NCBI GenBank assembly: GCA_963575745.1
Contig: CAUYUJ010016370.1
Span: 1-64,000 of the forward strand
Source: Prorocentrum cordatum
Lineage: Eukaryota; Sar; Dinophyceae; Prorocentrales; Prorocentraceae
Length of the DNA stretch: 64,000 nt
Direction of reading: 5' to 3'
The notes beneath the pieces are model-generated. The model saw only the letters and a program-made list of their open reading frames with translations. It was not told where the DNA came from and did not search any database. Positions 14,700-26,290 of this stretch are shown piece after piece. Position 1 is the stretch's first letter, and each line of letters begins with the position of its first letter. The translations under genes were made by a program, and so were the position numbers.

Positions 14700-16140
14700 A
14701 CAATCATTTTATGTACCCTCATGCGCGATGTTTCTACACGAAGCATGCGACCGTCATGATAACCATCCACATCATGGGGTGCTCTTGTTCTATAGTGTGG
14801 TCCGTTATTCCCATTCCCAGATCTCCCGCCCAATGAGGTCTTGCAAACACCTCCCCCGAGGAATTTCAACATATCCCGCCATGAAAACACATGCCCGCGC
14901 CTTGTTGCGCCGATTCGAGACCGCCACGGGAACCCCAGCGAAGGGTAAAGCACAATAAAGTATCGAACGACAGGATTGCCTTGGAAGGGATGGGGGCTGT
15001 GGGCGGTGAGGCAAGGACCTGGCCCTGAATAGAAAGGGAGGAAGTCTCGAGCAGGGCTGCTTTTGTTGCTGGGAGCGGCGCCAATGCTGAAGAGAGTAGG
15101 GCGTTAGGCCAGCGTAAAACAAAACGGAGTCTCGAGCGGGAGCGCTGGTTATGTTGGGACGGCGCTTTCGGCGGCAAGGAAGAACACCGCCTTGAGTAAG
15201 AAAGCGAAAAGTATCGAGCAGGAACCGTACTTTTGTCCGGACGGGGGCTGTCAGCGGCGAGGAACAGCACCGTCCCGAGGAAAAAGAAAGGAAATCTCGA
15301 GCGGGAGCGTTGTTTTTGCTGGGAGCGGCGCCAATTCAAAAGAGAGCAGGGCGCTAATCCAGCATAAAACGGAAGAAAGTCTCGGGCGGGAGCGCTGGTT
15401 TTGTCGGGGCGGCGGTTTTCGGCAGCGAGGAGGAACACCGGCTCTGAGTAAAAAAGGGAGGACGCATCGAGCTGGAGCGCTGTTCTTGCTGGGTGCGGCG
15501 CCGATGAGAGAACGGGTAGCGCGCCAGTCCAAGGTACAATGGGAAGAAGTCTCGGGCGGGAGCGTTGGTTTTGTTGGGGCGGCGGTTTTCGGCGGCGAGC
15601 AAGAACACCGGTTCTGGGCAAGAAAAGAGGAAGTCTCGAGCGGGAGCGTTGATTTTGCTGGGAGCGGCGCCAATTCAAAACAGAGTTGGGCGCCAGTCCA
15701 GCATAAAACGGAAGCGCTGGTTTTGTCGGGGCGGCGGTTTTCGGCGGCGAGGAGGAGCACCGCCTTGAGTAAAAAAGGGAGGACGCATCGAGCCGGAGCG
15801 TTGTATTTGCTGGGGGCGGCGCCGATGAGAGAAAGGCTAGCGCGTCAGTCCAAGGTGAAACAGGAGGAAGTCTTGAGCGGGAGCGCTGGTTTTGTTAGGA
15901 CGGCGGCTTTCGGCGGCGAGCAAGAACACCAGCCCTGAGTAAAAAAGGAGGGAGTCTCGAGCAGGAGCGTTGTTATTGTTGAGCCTTAATTACTAAACAA
16001 TTATTATTGTTGGACCCCCTATATTCGCCCTGGCGCTCTCGCCGAGGCGCCGGCCGCATTTCCTCTGAAATTGAGGCTCACGCTCAGGCGTTTTGGGGTT
16101 CCGCCAAAACCGGCCCCCCAACAACAACAACGCTCCGGCT
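14700..16140 (+). repeat. Composite repeat Y, copy 2
   Basis: AAC tract, module E (14705-14990), about eight family A units (15000-15990) and module D (16000-16140, ending in AACAACAACAACGC). It parallels 3750-4865 but has a longer A array. Confidence 0.8.
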
Positions 16141-16195
16141 CGAGACTTCCTCCTTTTTTACTCGGGCTCGGTGCTCTTGCTCGCCGCCGAGAGCG

Positions 16196-16560
16196 GCTCC
16201 CGGGCCGGACGCCCGGGTCGGCGCCCGAGCCGGCGCCCGGGCGCCGGAAAATCGAGTTCCGAGGCGGCGCCGAAAAAAGGCCATTCCAATACACATTTTT
16301 CTTTCGAAAATGCTGAATTTCTGCTTCCGGCGCCCGGGAGGCCGTCCGGGCCGATTCCGGAGCTCGGGCCGGCACCCGGCCCGGCCGGCACCCGGCCCGG
16401 CTCCCGGGCCGGACGCCCGGGCAGTTCCGATCGCGCCGAAAAGAGGCCATTCCAATACACATTTTTGTTTCGAAAATGCTGAATTTCTGCTTGCGGCGCC
16501 CGGGAAGCCGTCCTGGGCTGATTCTGGAGCGGCTTTGGGCCGGACTCCCGAGCCGGCGCC
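16196..16560. repeat. ~166-bp tandem repeat, two copies
   Basis: A conserved AT-rich core (GGCCATTCCAATACACATTT followed by CGAAAATGCTGAATTTCTGC) starts near 16277 and 16443, ~166 bp apart. It is embedded in GC-rich GGGCCGGACGCCCGG-type palindromic sequence. Confidence 0.85.
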
Positions 16561-17000
16561 CGTACGTGATGCTTCTCTGCTTCTGGCGCCTGCGCACCTT
16601 CCCGAGCCGCTTCTGGAACCATATCTGGGCCGGTCCAGCGATAGGTTTCCTGGATGTGCTGAACCATCCAACTTTTTGAGACTTCTGCGTCTCAAGGATA
16701 GGGAGAGAAGACATTAATGGAGGATCAAAAAGCAACGTCGCTATGAACGCTTGGCTGCCACGAGCCAGTTCTACTTACTTGGACTACTACTACTACCGTT
16801 ACCACGACTACTAGTGCTACAGCCGCAACAACAATATCATCAACTGCTGCTACTACAACTACTCATCCTTCCTCCCCCTCCTCCCCCTCCCTTCTCCTCC
16901 TCCCCCTCCCTATCTCTCTCATCTCCCCCTCCTCTTCCTCTTCCTCTCCCTCTGAGATGCGGGGCATGCGCAAGGCGATTGCGAAGGCGATGTGCCGTCC
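16561..17000. other. Spacer with CTA/CTC simple sequence
   Basis: Short unique stretch, then TACTAC/CTC-rich low complexity (16780-16960). No gene seen. Confidence 0.5.
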
Positions 17001-17172
17001 GAGCTATGGATGTTGAAGTTCCTCGGAAGAGGTGGTGGCCAAACCTTCTTGGGCGGGATATCTGGGTGAGGGAATATCGGATCCCGCATGCCAGAAAAAT
17101 CCCCCATGATGGGGTGTGTTATCCAGATGGATGCATGTGTCATGTGGAAGCATGGCGCATGAGGGTAAACTG

Positions 17173-17214
<42 letters not shown>

Positions 17215-17217
17215 GAA
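17000..17217 (-). repeat. Module E (inverted) ending in (GTT)n
   Basis: Inverse relative of 3755-3910 and 14705-14850 (shares GCCCAAGAAGG..GGGCGGGATATCTGGG-type sequence and the CCCCATGATGGGG palindrome). The (GTT)n tract is 17170-17215. Confidence 0.7.
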
Positions 17218-17224
17218 CATTATT

Positions 17225-17960
17225 TATTCTAAAGAATAATTATTGTTGGGCCCCCTGGTGCGCGCCCCCCCTGCGCCGCCTAGGCCGCAGCTACATTTTC
17301 ATCATTTTCGTGAGGAAGCCTCAGGTAAAACGATGTGATACAGATCCGGTTGTTTTGTTGTAATCCGCTTTCCCTTGCAAAAAACACTATAAAATGACAT
17401 TTCTTGTTCTAATATAATCAAATTTCAAGAATCCCTTGCAAAAAATAAGGTAAAGTGGACATTCGCGCGCGCAAGACGAAATCCTTCCAAAAGCTTAGTG
17501 TTCGGAGCGATTTTAACATAAAAACATCAAAAAACCAATGGTTTTTCAACAAAAAAATGTCAAAATCTCATCCCGCGCGCTCTTGCGGATTCGTAGGAAA
17601 CCCAACACTTTTTAAACATTTCTGTCAAACGGGCTTTTGCGAGCAACTTTTTCGAACTTCTGCGACAACGGTTGCGCACCTGCCAGGGCCATCATCCCTG
17701 TCAAATAATACCATGCGGGACACATTCGTTTTTTCTTCGCGCGCGCACGCCGTCGTCGTCGGCCGCGGGGCCCTGAATAGTAGCCACGGTCGTCCGCATG
17801 CCACGAAGTGAAGTGTCCGAACGTCATAGGGCGGGAAGCTGGGTGTGGGTGGTGGCGAAGAGTCGTTTGGAAATTTGGTAGAGCTTGAACCGGCCCCCCC
17901 ACAAAGTGGGGGTATTGCCCGCCTCCTATGAAAACCCTGGCACTAGTGAGAACGGAGTGT
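17225..17960 (+). repeat. Module Z, copy 1
   Basis: Starts with TTCTAAAGAATAATTATTG and is nearly identical to the copy at 19040-19925. It contains a 118-codon open frame (17455-17811), whose central part (MSKSHPARSCGFVGNPTLFK onward) is shared with the open frame at 19350-19592. The copies are too similar for that conservation to show selection. At 17745-17772 it carries a short GTC-rich sequence where copy 2 has ~165 bp of other sequence. Confidence 0.8.
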
Positions 17961-17968
17961 CCCCACGT

Positions 17969-17975
17969 GCTAGTA

Positions 17976-18029
<54 letters not shown>

Positions 18030-18030
18030 G
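17969..18030. repeat. (GTT)n microsatellite at a module junction
   Basis: About 60 bp of GTT between module Z copy 1 and X copy 3. Confidence 0.95.
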
Positions 18031-18039
18031 AATTCTCAT

Positions 18040-18990
18040 TTCTGAAGAATAATTATGGTTGATCCCCCCCCACCGGTGCATACTGTTTTTTCTCAATCGA
18101 AGTGTGCCCCTCGACGTTCGCACCCTGTTTTTTGACACGGAAAATCTTCCTGCTCAAACTGCCCCCCTGGCCCCCGGGTTACAACAACAACGGCTCCCGC
18201 CTCAGACCTCCTTATAATTTAGGCAGGACCCCCGCTCCCGCCCGAGACTTCCTCGCATTTTATTCAGGAATCGCGCTCTCGCTTGGGACTTCCTCACAAT
18301 TTATTCAGGATTCGTTCTCCCAGAGCTCTGGAGCCGCGCTCTCACTGGAGACTTGCTTGCAACTTACTGAAGAATAGCCTTGCGTTGAAATTTCCTGCAA
18401 TTTGCCCAAGCGGCGCGCTCCCGACACCCAGGCACCCAGGAGTCGCGCCCGTTGTGGCCCCATGTGCATGCCCTTCGTGGCCCCGCTGTCGCCATTCGTG
18501 TCCCCCTCACTGTCCTACGCGGCCCGGTTGCTACCCTCAATGGCCCCATAGTTGCTTTCCCCGCTCGTTCGCGTTCTTCGTGGCCCCATACGCATTCCCT
18601 TCGTGTCCCCGCTGTCGCCCTTCGTGGCCTACTTCGTGCCCTTCGTGGCCCTGCTGTCGTTCTCTCTCGCTCTCGCTTTCGCTCGTCGTCGTCGTCGTCG
18701 TCGCCGTCGTCTTCGACGTCGTCGTCGTCGTCGTCGTCGTGGTCGGTCCCCTGTCCGTCCCTCTTGGGGTCGGGTCGACGGTCCGCGGCCGCCCCGCCGA
18801 TCCGCGCTGCCGCTGGCCAGGCCGACGGTCCGCGGCCGCCCCGCCGCTTGCCGGGGCCCGGCCTGTAGGGAAGAAAGGTATACCCCACCAAAGGGGTTCG
18901 ATCGAAGACGAAGAGGGCGGGTATCGAGGGTTTGGGAAATACGCGTTATTGGACACTCGAGCATATAAGGGCGAACAATATTAAAATGAT
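18040..18990 (+). repeat. Composite repeat X, copy 3
   Basis: Same order as 2609-3575 (M1, B, C, CGT microsatellite, GC-rich duplication, M2), differing mainly by substitutions and a shorter (CGT)n tract. Ends at (GTT)n 18988-19030. Confidence 0.9.
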
Positions 18991-19039
18991 TGTTGTTGTT
19001 GTTGCTGCTGTTGTTGGTTGTTGTTGTTGAACATTATTA

Positions 19040-19925
19040 ATTCTAAAGAATAATTATTGTTGGGCCCCTGGTGCACGGCCCCCCTGCGCCGCCTAGGCCG
19101 CAGCTACATTTTCATCATTTTCGTGAGGAAGCCTCAGGTAATTCGATGTGATCAAGATCCGGTTGTTTTGTTCCCCCCCGCTTTCCCTTGCAAAAAACAC
19201 TATAAAATGACATTTCTTGTTCTAATATAATCAAATTTCAAGAATCCCTTGCAAAAAATAAGGTAAAGTGGACATTCGCGCGCGCAAGACGAAATCCTTC
19301 CAAAACCTTAGTGTTCGAGCGATTTTAACATAAAAACATCAAAAAACCAATGGTTTTTCAACAAAAAATGTCAAAATCTCATCCCGCGCGCTCTTGCGGA
19401 TTCGTAGGAAACCCAACACTTTTTAAACATTTCTGTCAAACGGGCTTTTGCGAGCAACTTTTTCGAACTTCTGCGACAACGGTTGCGCACCTGCCAGGGC
19501 CATCATCCCTGTCAAATAATACCATGCGGGACACATTCGTTTTTTCTTCGCGCGCGCACGCCGAAATCTCCAAAAACCATTGGGCTTCTTAAGAATTTTA
19601 GCACCGCGCATCATAAAATCACACGAATCGCACCGTAGGTCCTCGAAAAACACCTGCACGACTTTTCAAAATTTCTACCCGCGCGCGCTGTCCTAACAAC
19701 TTCTGTGGGTGTGTACTCCACGCCAGTGTAGTAGCCACGGTCGTCCGCAGGCCACGAAGTGAAGTGTCCGAACGTCATAGGGCGGGAAGCTGGGTGTGGG
19801 TGGTGGCGAAGAGTCGTGTGGATATTTGGTAGAGCTTGCACTGCCCCCCCACAAAGTGGGGGTATTGGCTGGCGTCGCATGAAAACCCTGGCACTGGTGA
19901 GAACACTGAGCGTTCGGGTAAAGTG
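19040..19925 (+). repeat. Module Z, copy 2
   Basis: Starts with the same TTCTAAAGAATAATTATTG. Compared with copy 1 it has an extra ~165-bp AT-richer block (19563-19727). The shared tail (19728-19910) then resumes, including ACAAAGTGGGGGTATTG. Confidence 0.8.
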
Positions 19926-19933
19926 ATTGTTGC

Positions 19934-19967
<34 letters not shown>

Positions 19968-20170
19968 GGGGGGCCGGTTTTGGCGGTCCCCCAAACCGCT
20001 CGAGCGTGAGCCTCATTTGCGATGAAAGCGTAGCGGGCGCCTCGGCGAAAGCGCCAGGGCGCTTATACGGGGTCCAACATTAATAATTGTTTAACACTTA
20101 ACATTCAACAGCAACAACAACACCAACACCAACACCAACACCAACACCAACACCAACACCAACCACAACA
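19926..20170 (-). repeat. (GTT)n, module D and (CACCAA)n
   Basis: (GTT)n at 19926-19968, then module D (GGGGCCGGTTTTGGCGG ... GCGCCAGGGCGC, 19969-20090), related to 4720-4865 and, inverted, to 16010-16135. A (CACCAA)n hexamer follows at 20120-20166. Confidence 0.85.
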
Positions 20171-20249
20171 CTGAGAATCCGCATCGCGGAATTCCATTTC
20201 AGCCACGCACCCAGGGACAGTGAATGACCGTTTGGCCCCTTCACTCTAG

Positions 20250-20463
20250 TGATGAGGATGGTGAGGAGGAGGAGGAGGAGGGAGAGAATGGAGGAGGCGG
20301 AGGAGGAGGAGGAGTTGAGGAGAGGAGAGGGAGGAGGAAGAGGAGGAGGAAGAGTATGCGGATTATGCCGATGATGATAGCGATGATGAAGTTACTGATG
20401 CTGATGCTGATGCTGATGATGATGGTGATGATGATGATGATGATGATGATGATTTCGATGGTG

Positions 20464-20495
<32 letters not shown>

Positions 20496-20970
20496 GATGA
20501 TGATGAGGATGTTGATTATGGCGATGATGGCGCTGATCGTGGTGATGGTGATCATGATGATGCTGCCCATGATGATGATGATGATGATGATGATACTGAT
20601 ACTGATACTGATACTGATACTGATACTGATACTGATACTGATACTGATGCTGATGCTGCCGATGCTGATGATGATGATGATGATTGTGATGTTGATGATG
20701 CTTATGATGCTGATGATGCTGATGATGATGACGATGATGACCATGACGATTATCATGATGCTGACGATGAAGCTGATGATGACGATGATGATGCTGATCA
20801 CGATGATGATGATGATGACGATGATGATGATGATGCTGATGCTGATGCTGATGAGGATGAGGATGAGGATGAGGATGAGGATGAGGATGATGATGAGGAT
20901 GACGATGATGCTTCTGATGATGATGATCATGATGATGTTGATGCTGATGATGATGATGATGCTGATGATA

Positions 20971-21027
<57 letters not shown>

Positions 21028-21265
21028 CTGAGGATGCTGAGGATGATGATGGTGACGATAATGGTGGTGATGATGAGGAGGAGGATGAGGAGGAGGAGGA
21101 GGTGTAGGAAGGCCGAAGAGGAGGAGTGGGAGAAGGAGGAGGATGAGGAGCAGGACGAGGAGGAGGAGAGGGAGGAGGAGAAGGAGGATAATATCGGGAT
21201 GAGGAGGAGGATGAGGAGGTGGAGGAGGAGGATGAGGAGGAATTGGAGGAAGGATATTGATGAGG
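20250..21265. repeat. GAT/GAG trinucleotide microsatellite block
   Basis: About 1 kb of GAGGAG, GATGAT, CTGATACTGATA and GATGAG subarrays. It creates open frames of up to 541 codons (poly Met/Asp, Ile or His) in several phases; these are not genes. Confidence 0.95.
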
Positions 21266-22007
21266 AAGTTGGAGGAGAAGAGTCCGCCGCCCGAAATGTC
21301 GCCGCCAGGAGGTTTCGGATACTTTTTTCCCATCATCAGAAGAACCGCCGCGGCAGTCGAGACGTTGGAATGGGGACTTCCTTTGGCGCAGCAGGGGCTC
21401 TGGTCTTCGGGTCGCTCCCAAGATCTGGGTCGGGGGGAACCTGTTGTGGCCGAGGATCGCCGTGGCCAGAAGAGCCGAGTCCTCCCTTACGCATGCACAA
21501 TTCAGATTGGGGTGGCCCTCAGACGGGGCGAGCTCGAGCCCTGAGCGACGACCACGGGCTCTCAGCCTTGGTCGAGCAATCCTCGGGAAGGGCGGCGCTC
21601 TTCCTCATCTTTCCAACCCTTGTCCCTCTTCCTCCTCGTCTCCTCCCCCTCCTTTTTTACTCTTCCTCCTACTCCTTCTCTTCCTCGCTCCTCCTCATTT
21701 CTGCTCCTCCTCCTCCTCCTCCTCCTCCTCCTCCTCCTACTCCTCCTCCTCCTCATGCCTCCTCCTCCTCCTTCTCACGCCTCCTCCTGGCGCTATGTAG
21801 CGCGAGCGACCATCTTCGGACGAAGCGACCACAGTTGGGGCTCACTTGATGTTTGACGCTACCCAGCTCTAGTCGATGTAAAGCAGCCCCGAAGTTTGCC
21901 CGACAGCTCGATCGATTATCCTCCTCCTCCCTCCTCCCTCCTTCCTCCTCTCTCCTCTCTCCTCCTCCTCCTCTTCCTCCTCCTCCCCTCCTCCTCTACA
22001 ACAGATC
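21266..22007. other. Spacer with CTC tracts
   Basis: 21270-21600 is unique sequence with no recognised domain. CTC-rich tracts lie at 21620-21780 and 21915-22005. The second abuts the broken 5' end of LINE 2. Confidence 0.5.
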
Positions 22008-23725
22008 CTGCAGCGCGAAACCCCGCCGCCGGCCTGCTGGAAGAGCACAGTCATCACAGTCATACCAAAAAGTGGAGATATCGCGCTTCCACAGCACTAC
22101 CGCCCCGTTTGCACGATACCATTGTTGTACAAGCTCTTCAGCCGACTACTGCACAACAGGCTACAACCGACGCTTGACTCACACCAAGCCGCCGACCAGG
22201 CGGGCCTCAGACCAGGCCGCTCGACCACTGACCACCTCTTTACCTTATATTTATTGCGCGAGAGCGCAATCGAATGGGGCCAAAACCTCTGGGTCGCAGC
22301 ACTTGACTTCAAAACAGCTTTCGATCCAGTTGAGCACAAGAGCATATGGGCAGCACGGAAGGCACAAGGGGTCCAACTTGGATGCCTGCACGACTGAAAC
22401 AGCTCTATGAGGGACAGACAGCCACGGTGAGGACAGACGTCAGCAGCAGACCCTGTAGCCTCCTGCGGGGCACGAAGCAGGGATACCCACTCAGCTCCCT
22501 ACTCTTCAACGCCCTTCTACAATACATCCTTGGACCGCTGGCTTCCGAATGGCAGCAAGAAAAGAATGGAGTTGAATTGGGATTCGCGAGCACCGCCACG
22601 CTGACCAACCTACGCTTCGCCGACGACGTGCTCCTGACCAGCCAAACTGCCGCGCCTGACAGCGAAGCTTGACGACATTGTGCGCGCGACGAGGCTATTT
22701 GGGTTCGAACTACACCCAAGCAGAACGAAATTACTGAGCAACCAGACGAGAAGGACCGGAAGAGCGAGCTCACGCAAAGCACGCTTCACAGACATGGATA
22801 TAGAAATCGCCCATACGAGGGCAGTATCAAATACCTCGGCCAGTTGGTCAGCTTCCAAGAACCGATGGAAACGGAAATCCACCATCGCACGCGGGCTGCA
22901 TGGGCATCACTCACGTCTCGCAAGCAGGAGCTGACCAGCAAACACTACCCACTGGCTCACCGACTCCGACTTTTAGACAGCACTGTATCACCAACAGCGT
23001 TTTACGGAGCAGAGACGTGGACCCTCACGGAGCCTCTACGGCAGCATCTACGACGGACACAACGACTCATGCTTCGCATGATCACCAGAACACCACGGAG
23101 ACGAACAACTGAAGAAGCCGGCCTTCGCAGCGGCCGGGGACTTAATCTCGACGGTGCGAACAACGAAGGACAAGACCACGAAGACCGCACCAACAGCACT
23201 AGCGACGACGCAGACAACAACCCATCACAGTGCGATGCACCTGGCACGCCTGACAAGCACAACGAAGACGGCGAAGACAGCACCACCGCAGACGAAATAG
23301 AACCATGGGTCGACTACATCCAGCGAGCGACACGACGCGCAGAGCACCTTATGAAGCTCCACCACATTGACACCTGGGAGACGCTGCACAAACGGAAACT
23401 TTGGCGCATGGCTTCGCGAGTCGCTCACCACGACTGGACGAGGTGGACATGGCGAGCGCTGCGCTGGCACCCAGTCCTCAACACGCGCCAGCGGGGACAG
23501 GCAGCACGGTGGCCAAAACAAGCGTTGCGACGACGAAATCACCACTTACTTACGTCAACGCAGACCAGACCTCCACCGACCGCCCACGCAAGCCCATTCG
23601 AAAGGACAAACGAACGACATCACCTGGACGCAAACAGCCCAAGACACCGAAGCATGGACAGCGCTCGAGCACCACTTCACCGTCCTCACGTCGACCAGCA
23701 CCCGGGATTCAGACCAATGACGTAA
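22008..23725 (+). pseudogene. Decayed LINE reverse transcriptase (LINE 2)
   Basis: The RT starts abruptly after a CTC tract with the fingers motif (VITVIPKSGD, then HYRPVCTIPLLYKLFSRLL) at 22045-22150. AGLRPGRSTTDHLF and motif A ALDFKTAFDPVEH (22297-22340) follow. A frame change near 22390 leads to TKQGYPLSSLLFNALLQYIL and motif C LRFADDVLL (22609-22640). Further frame changes lie near 22670, 22835 and 23520. The thumb/C-terminal part has the usual LINE motif TAFYGAETWTLTE and RTQRLMLRMITRT, and the last segment (ITWTQTAQDTEAWTALEHHF) is Trp-rich. Catalytic Asp residues survive but at least four frame changes make it a pseudogene. It belongs to a different LINE clade from the element at 8056-12744. 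Confidence 0.85.
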
Positions 23726-24240
23726 AATCTTTGCGAACGTCGAGACGTCTCACCCAACCCGCGCCGACGCCGACACGAAGGACTTTCTTTTACATGTCTA
23801 GCATGGCATGAATCCAGACGCCTCAAATCCTAGAGGCCATGGCCTCACCCACCTGGTCTGCTCTAGGCCCGGACGCTGTCCGCAACGGTGGTCGCATCGC
23901 ATCGCATCGCGTCTTCTCCTCCTCCTCCTCCTCCTCCTCCTCGGCCTCCTCCTCCCCCCCCGTCCCTCCGAGCGCCGCAGCGTCAAGCCAGCCACTTGTT
24001 TGCCGCCCGCGCCTGGGCGCGCGAGCGGGGCCGCGTGCCCGCGCGCCCGCCTCCCCGCTCTCCCCTCGCCACCCCGTCTCCTCTCCCCTCTCCGTGCCTG
24101 GTCGTCCGAGAGGGGGGGGGACATAAGGGAGGACCCGTGGGAGGGAGGGGGGAAGATGAGGGAGGTAGGGAGGTATTGAGGGAGGGGGGGGAGGGCGAGG
24201 AAGACGCGGCGGAGGTGGTGGAGGAGGATGAGGAGGACCA
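23726..24240. other. Low-complexity CTC, GC-rich and G/A-rich spacer
   Basis: (CTC)n at 23911-23960, then a GC-rich unique stretch and a G/A-rich stretch (24108-24240). No gene seen. Confidence 0.5.
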
Positions 24241-24584
24241 CTGTAAACCAAAGAGGCAGCAACGATGTTGGCATAAACGTTCCCTCCAAGCTCCCTCTTC
24301 ACAGGCCCCTACAAGGGTCCATTTCCATTGCGGAAATTGCATCGTTGGAAAACCGTTGGGAGACCCTGAAGCATGCCAAAACATTATTTTCTGGATTCCA
24401 GCGCCACGGATCAACTTGCGTGTTGCGTCTTGACGATCGTGTACCGTGCCAGAACGCCGTTCTTGTGACTTCACCACCGCGAAACAACGTAACTGTTGCA
24501 CCCTCATGCTCCGGAGTCTCTCCAAAACGCAATGACTGGTACGATGACCATGGGAACCAGTGACATTCTTGCACCTATATATAG
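24241..24584. other. Unique AT-richer spacer
   Basis: About 340 bp near 50% GC with short open frames in several phases. Nothing recognised. Confidence 0.4.
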
Positions 24585-24920
24585 AATAATAAGACGAGTA
24601 TGTGCGGCGTTAATGCGAGAGCCACATTTTGAAAGAAAATTGCCCTCAACATCTGAAGCTCTTGTAAGCTTTGAGAACGGATGTGCGCGGCGCTTAGGCG
24701 AAAGCCAGATGTTGAAAAGAAGCCGCCCTAAATCCGTGAAGCTCCTGCTGAGTTTAAAAACGAACCTGCGCGGAGCCCAGGCGAGAGCCATCTGTTGACA
24801 AGCACCCGCCCTGAATCCGTGAAACTTTTGCAAGTTTTTGACACGAATGCGCGTGGCGCTAAAGCGAGAGCCACATTTTGATAACGGCATGGCCTCCATT
24901 TGTGAAGCGGCTGTCCACTT
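24585..24920. repeat. 83-bp tandem repeat, four copies
   Basis: The marker GCGAGAGCCACATTTTGA (with variants) starts at 24615, 24698, 24781 and 24864, exactly 83 bp apart. Units are diverged, so the array is not recent. Confidence 0.92.
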
Positions 24921-25029
24921 TTAAGCTTCAGGGTCATGAGTGGTGAGGAGGTCTCAGGCGAAACGCCCCGCCCGCCCAAAAAACTTGCTTCGGGGTGCGA
25001 CATGGAGAATTCATGTATAAGGCAATGGA

Positions 25030-25455
25030 ATGGAGGAGGAGGCGGAGGAGGAAGAGGAGGAGGACGAGGAGGAAGCGAAGGAGGAGAAGGAGGAAGAAGA
25101 GGAGAAGGAGGAGGAGGAGGAAGGGGAGGAGGAAAAGGAGGAAAAGGAGGAGGAGGACGAGGGTCATGGGGATTGGGATGGAGGTGACGAGGATAAGGGT
25201 GAGGGATGGAGGAAAGGCGCAAATAGGGGAGTGAGAAGCAATGCCAGGAGGAGGGCGAGGGAGGAGGGCGAGTGAGGAGAGGGGAGGTGGGAGAGAGGGA
25301 GGAAGGGGGAAGAGTTCAGGGGGACAGAAAGGGGATATCGGCGACGGCGGGGGCAGAAGTTGGGGGGGCGAGGAGGAGGAGGAGGAGGAGGAGGAGGAGG
25401 AGGAGGAGGAGGAGGAGGAGGAGGAGGAGGAGGAGGAGGAGGAGGACTGGCGGAC
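25030..25455. repeat. GAG microsatellite blocks
   Basis: Two GAG-rich blocks (25030-25210 and 25374-25447, the latter nearly pure) separated by a G-rich stretch. Confidence 0.93.
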
Positions 25456-25469
25456 CGAGGCGGGGCAGC

Positions 25470-25765
25470 CCTCTGGGGCAGGGACTCACGAAACCATACG
25501 GGCTCTGCGAACCTGATTAGTGGCGGCCTTTCGAAAACCAGTCTTGCGAAACCGACCGGCGAGATCAGGCCAAGCCGTGAGTAACCGGCTGCCTGGGGCT
25601 TGCGAATCCGACGGGGTCTCGCCGAACCGACAGGCCGGGTTTTTCGAAACCAGCGTGGACTCGAATGTCCAGGCCAGGCAACGAGTTCGACTTGGCCTTG
25701 CGAAACCGCCAGGCCAGGTCTTGCAAAACAGGTTAGGCTGCCGCGGCCGCCCTTCATCAATCGAC
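25470..25765. repeat. Degenerate ~22-bp GCGAAACCG/CCAGGCC minisatellite
   Basis: Recurrent TTGCGAAACCG and GACAGGCCGGGTTTTTCGA-like motifs. Resembles, at low level, the GGCCGAGTTCGACC arrays at 32740-33080 and 35770-36095. Confidence 0.5.
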
Positions 25766-25839
25766 AGTTAGGCACTTGGGTTCGCAAGACCCGTCTGGTT
25801 TCGCAGAGACGTCCCTCCCGGGAGTCTCCGGTGTCGTCG

Positions 25840-26215
25840 TCGTCGTCGTCGTCCTTTTCCTCCTCCTCCTCCTCCTCCTCTCCTCCTCCTCCTCCTCCTC
25901 CTCCTCCCCTTCCTCCTCCTCCTCCTCCTCCTCCTCCTCCTCCTCCTTCTCCTCCTCCTCCTCCTCCTTTTCCTCCCTCAACCGCCTTTTCCACCTCCTT
26001 TTCTTTTCTTCTCCTCCTCCTCCACCTCCTCCTCCTCCTCCTCCTCATCGCCGGCCTCTCCACCTTTTCCTTCGTCCTTCTTTTCGTTCTCCTTCTCCTC
26101 CTTCTCCTCCTCTTCCTGTTCCTGCTCCTACTCCTACTCCTACTCCTACTCCTTCTCCTACTCTCAGTCCTTCTCCTACTCTTTCTCCTCCTTCCCCTAC
26201 TTACCTCTTGTCACA
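25840..26215. repeat. CTC microsatellite block
   Basis: About 375 bp of CTC/CTT/CTA trinucleotides following a short (GTC)n. Confidence 0.95.
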
Positions 26216-26216
26216 A

Positions 26217-26290
26217 TTGTCCCCAGTCTCAGCCGCTGGATGGCTCCCGTCGGTAGTCGGTCGCCGTGCTCGGCTCAGGCCTTTTTGAGA
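26217..26290 (+). repeat. Dispersed ~70-bp element, copy 1
   Basis: TTGTCCCCAGTCTCAGCCGC ... GTCGGTCGCCGTGCTCGGCT followed by CAGGCCTT. The same two blocks, with a different linker, occur at 38528-38591. Confidence 0.7.

Noticed and set aside
20224-21849. 541-codon open frame on the plus strand
   Set aside because: Almost entirely GAT/GAG microsatellite translation (poly Met/Leu/Glu); other frames of the same DNA are equally open.
24573-24590. TATATATAG as a TATA promoter
   Set aside because: No gene follows, and dinoflagellate promoters generally lack a TATA box.
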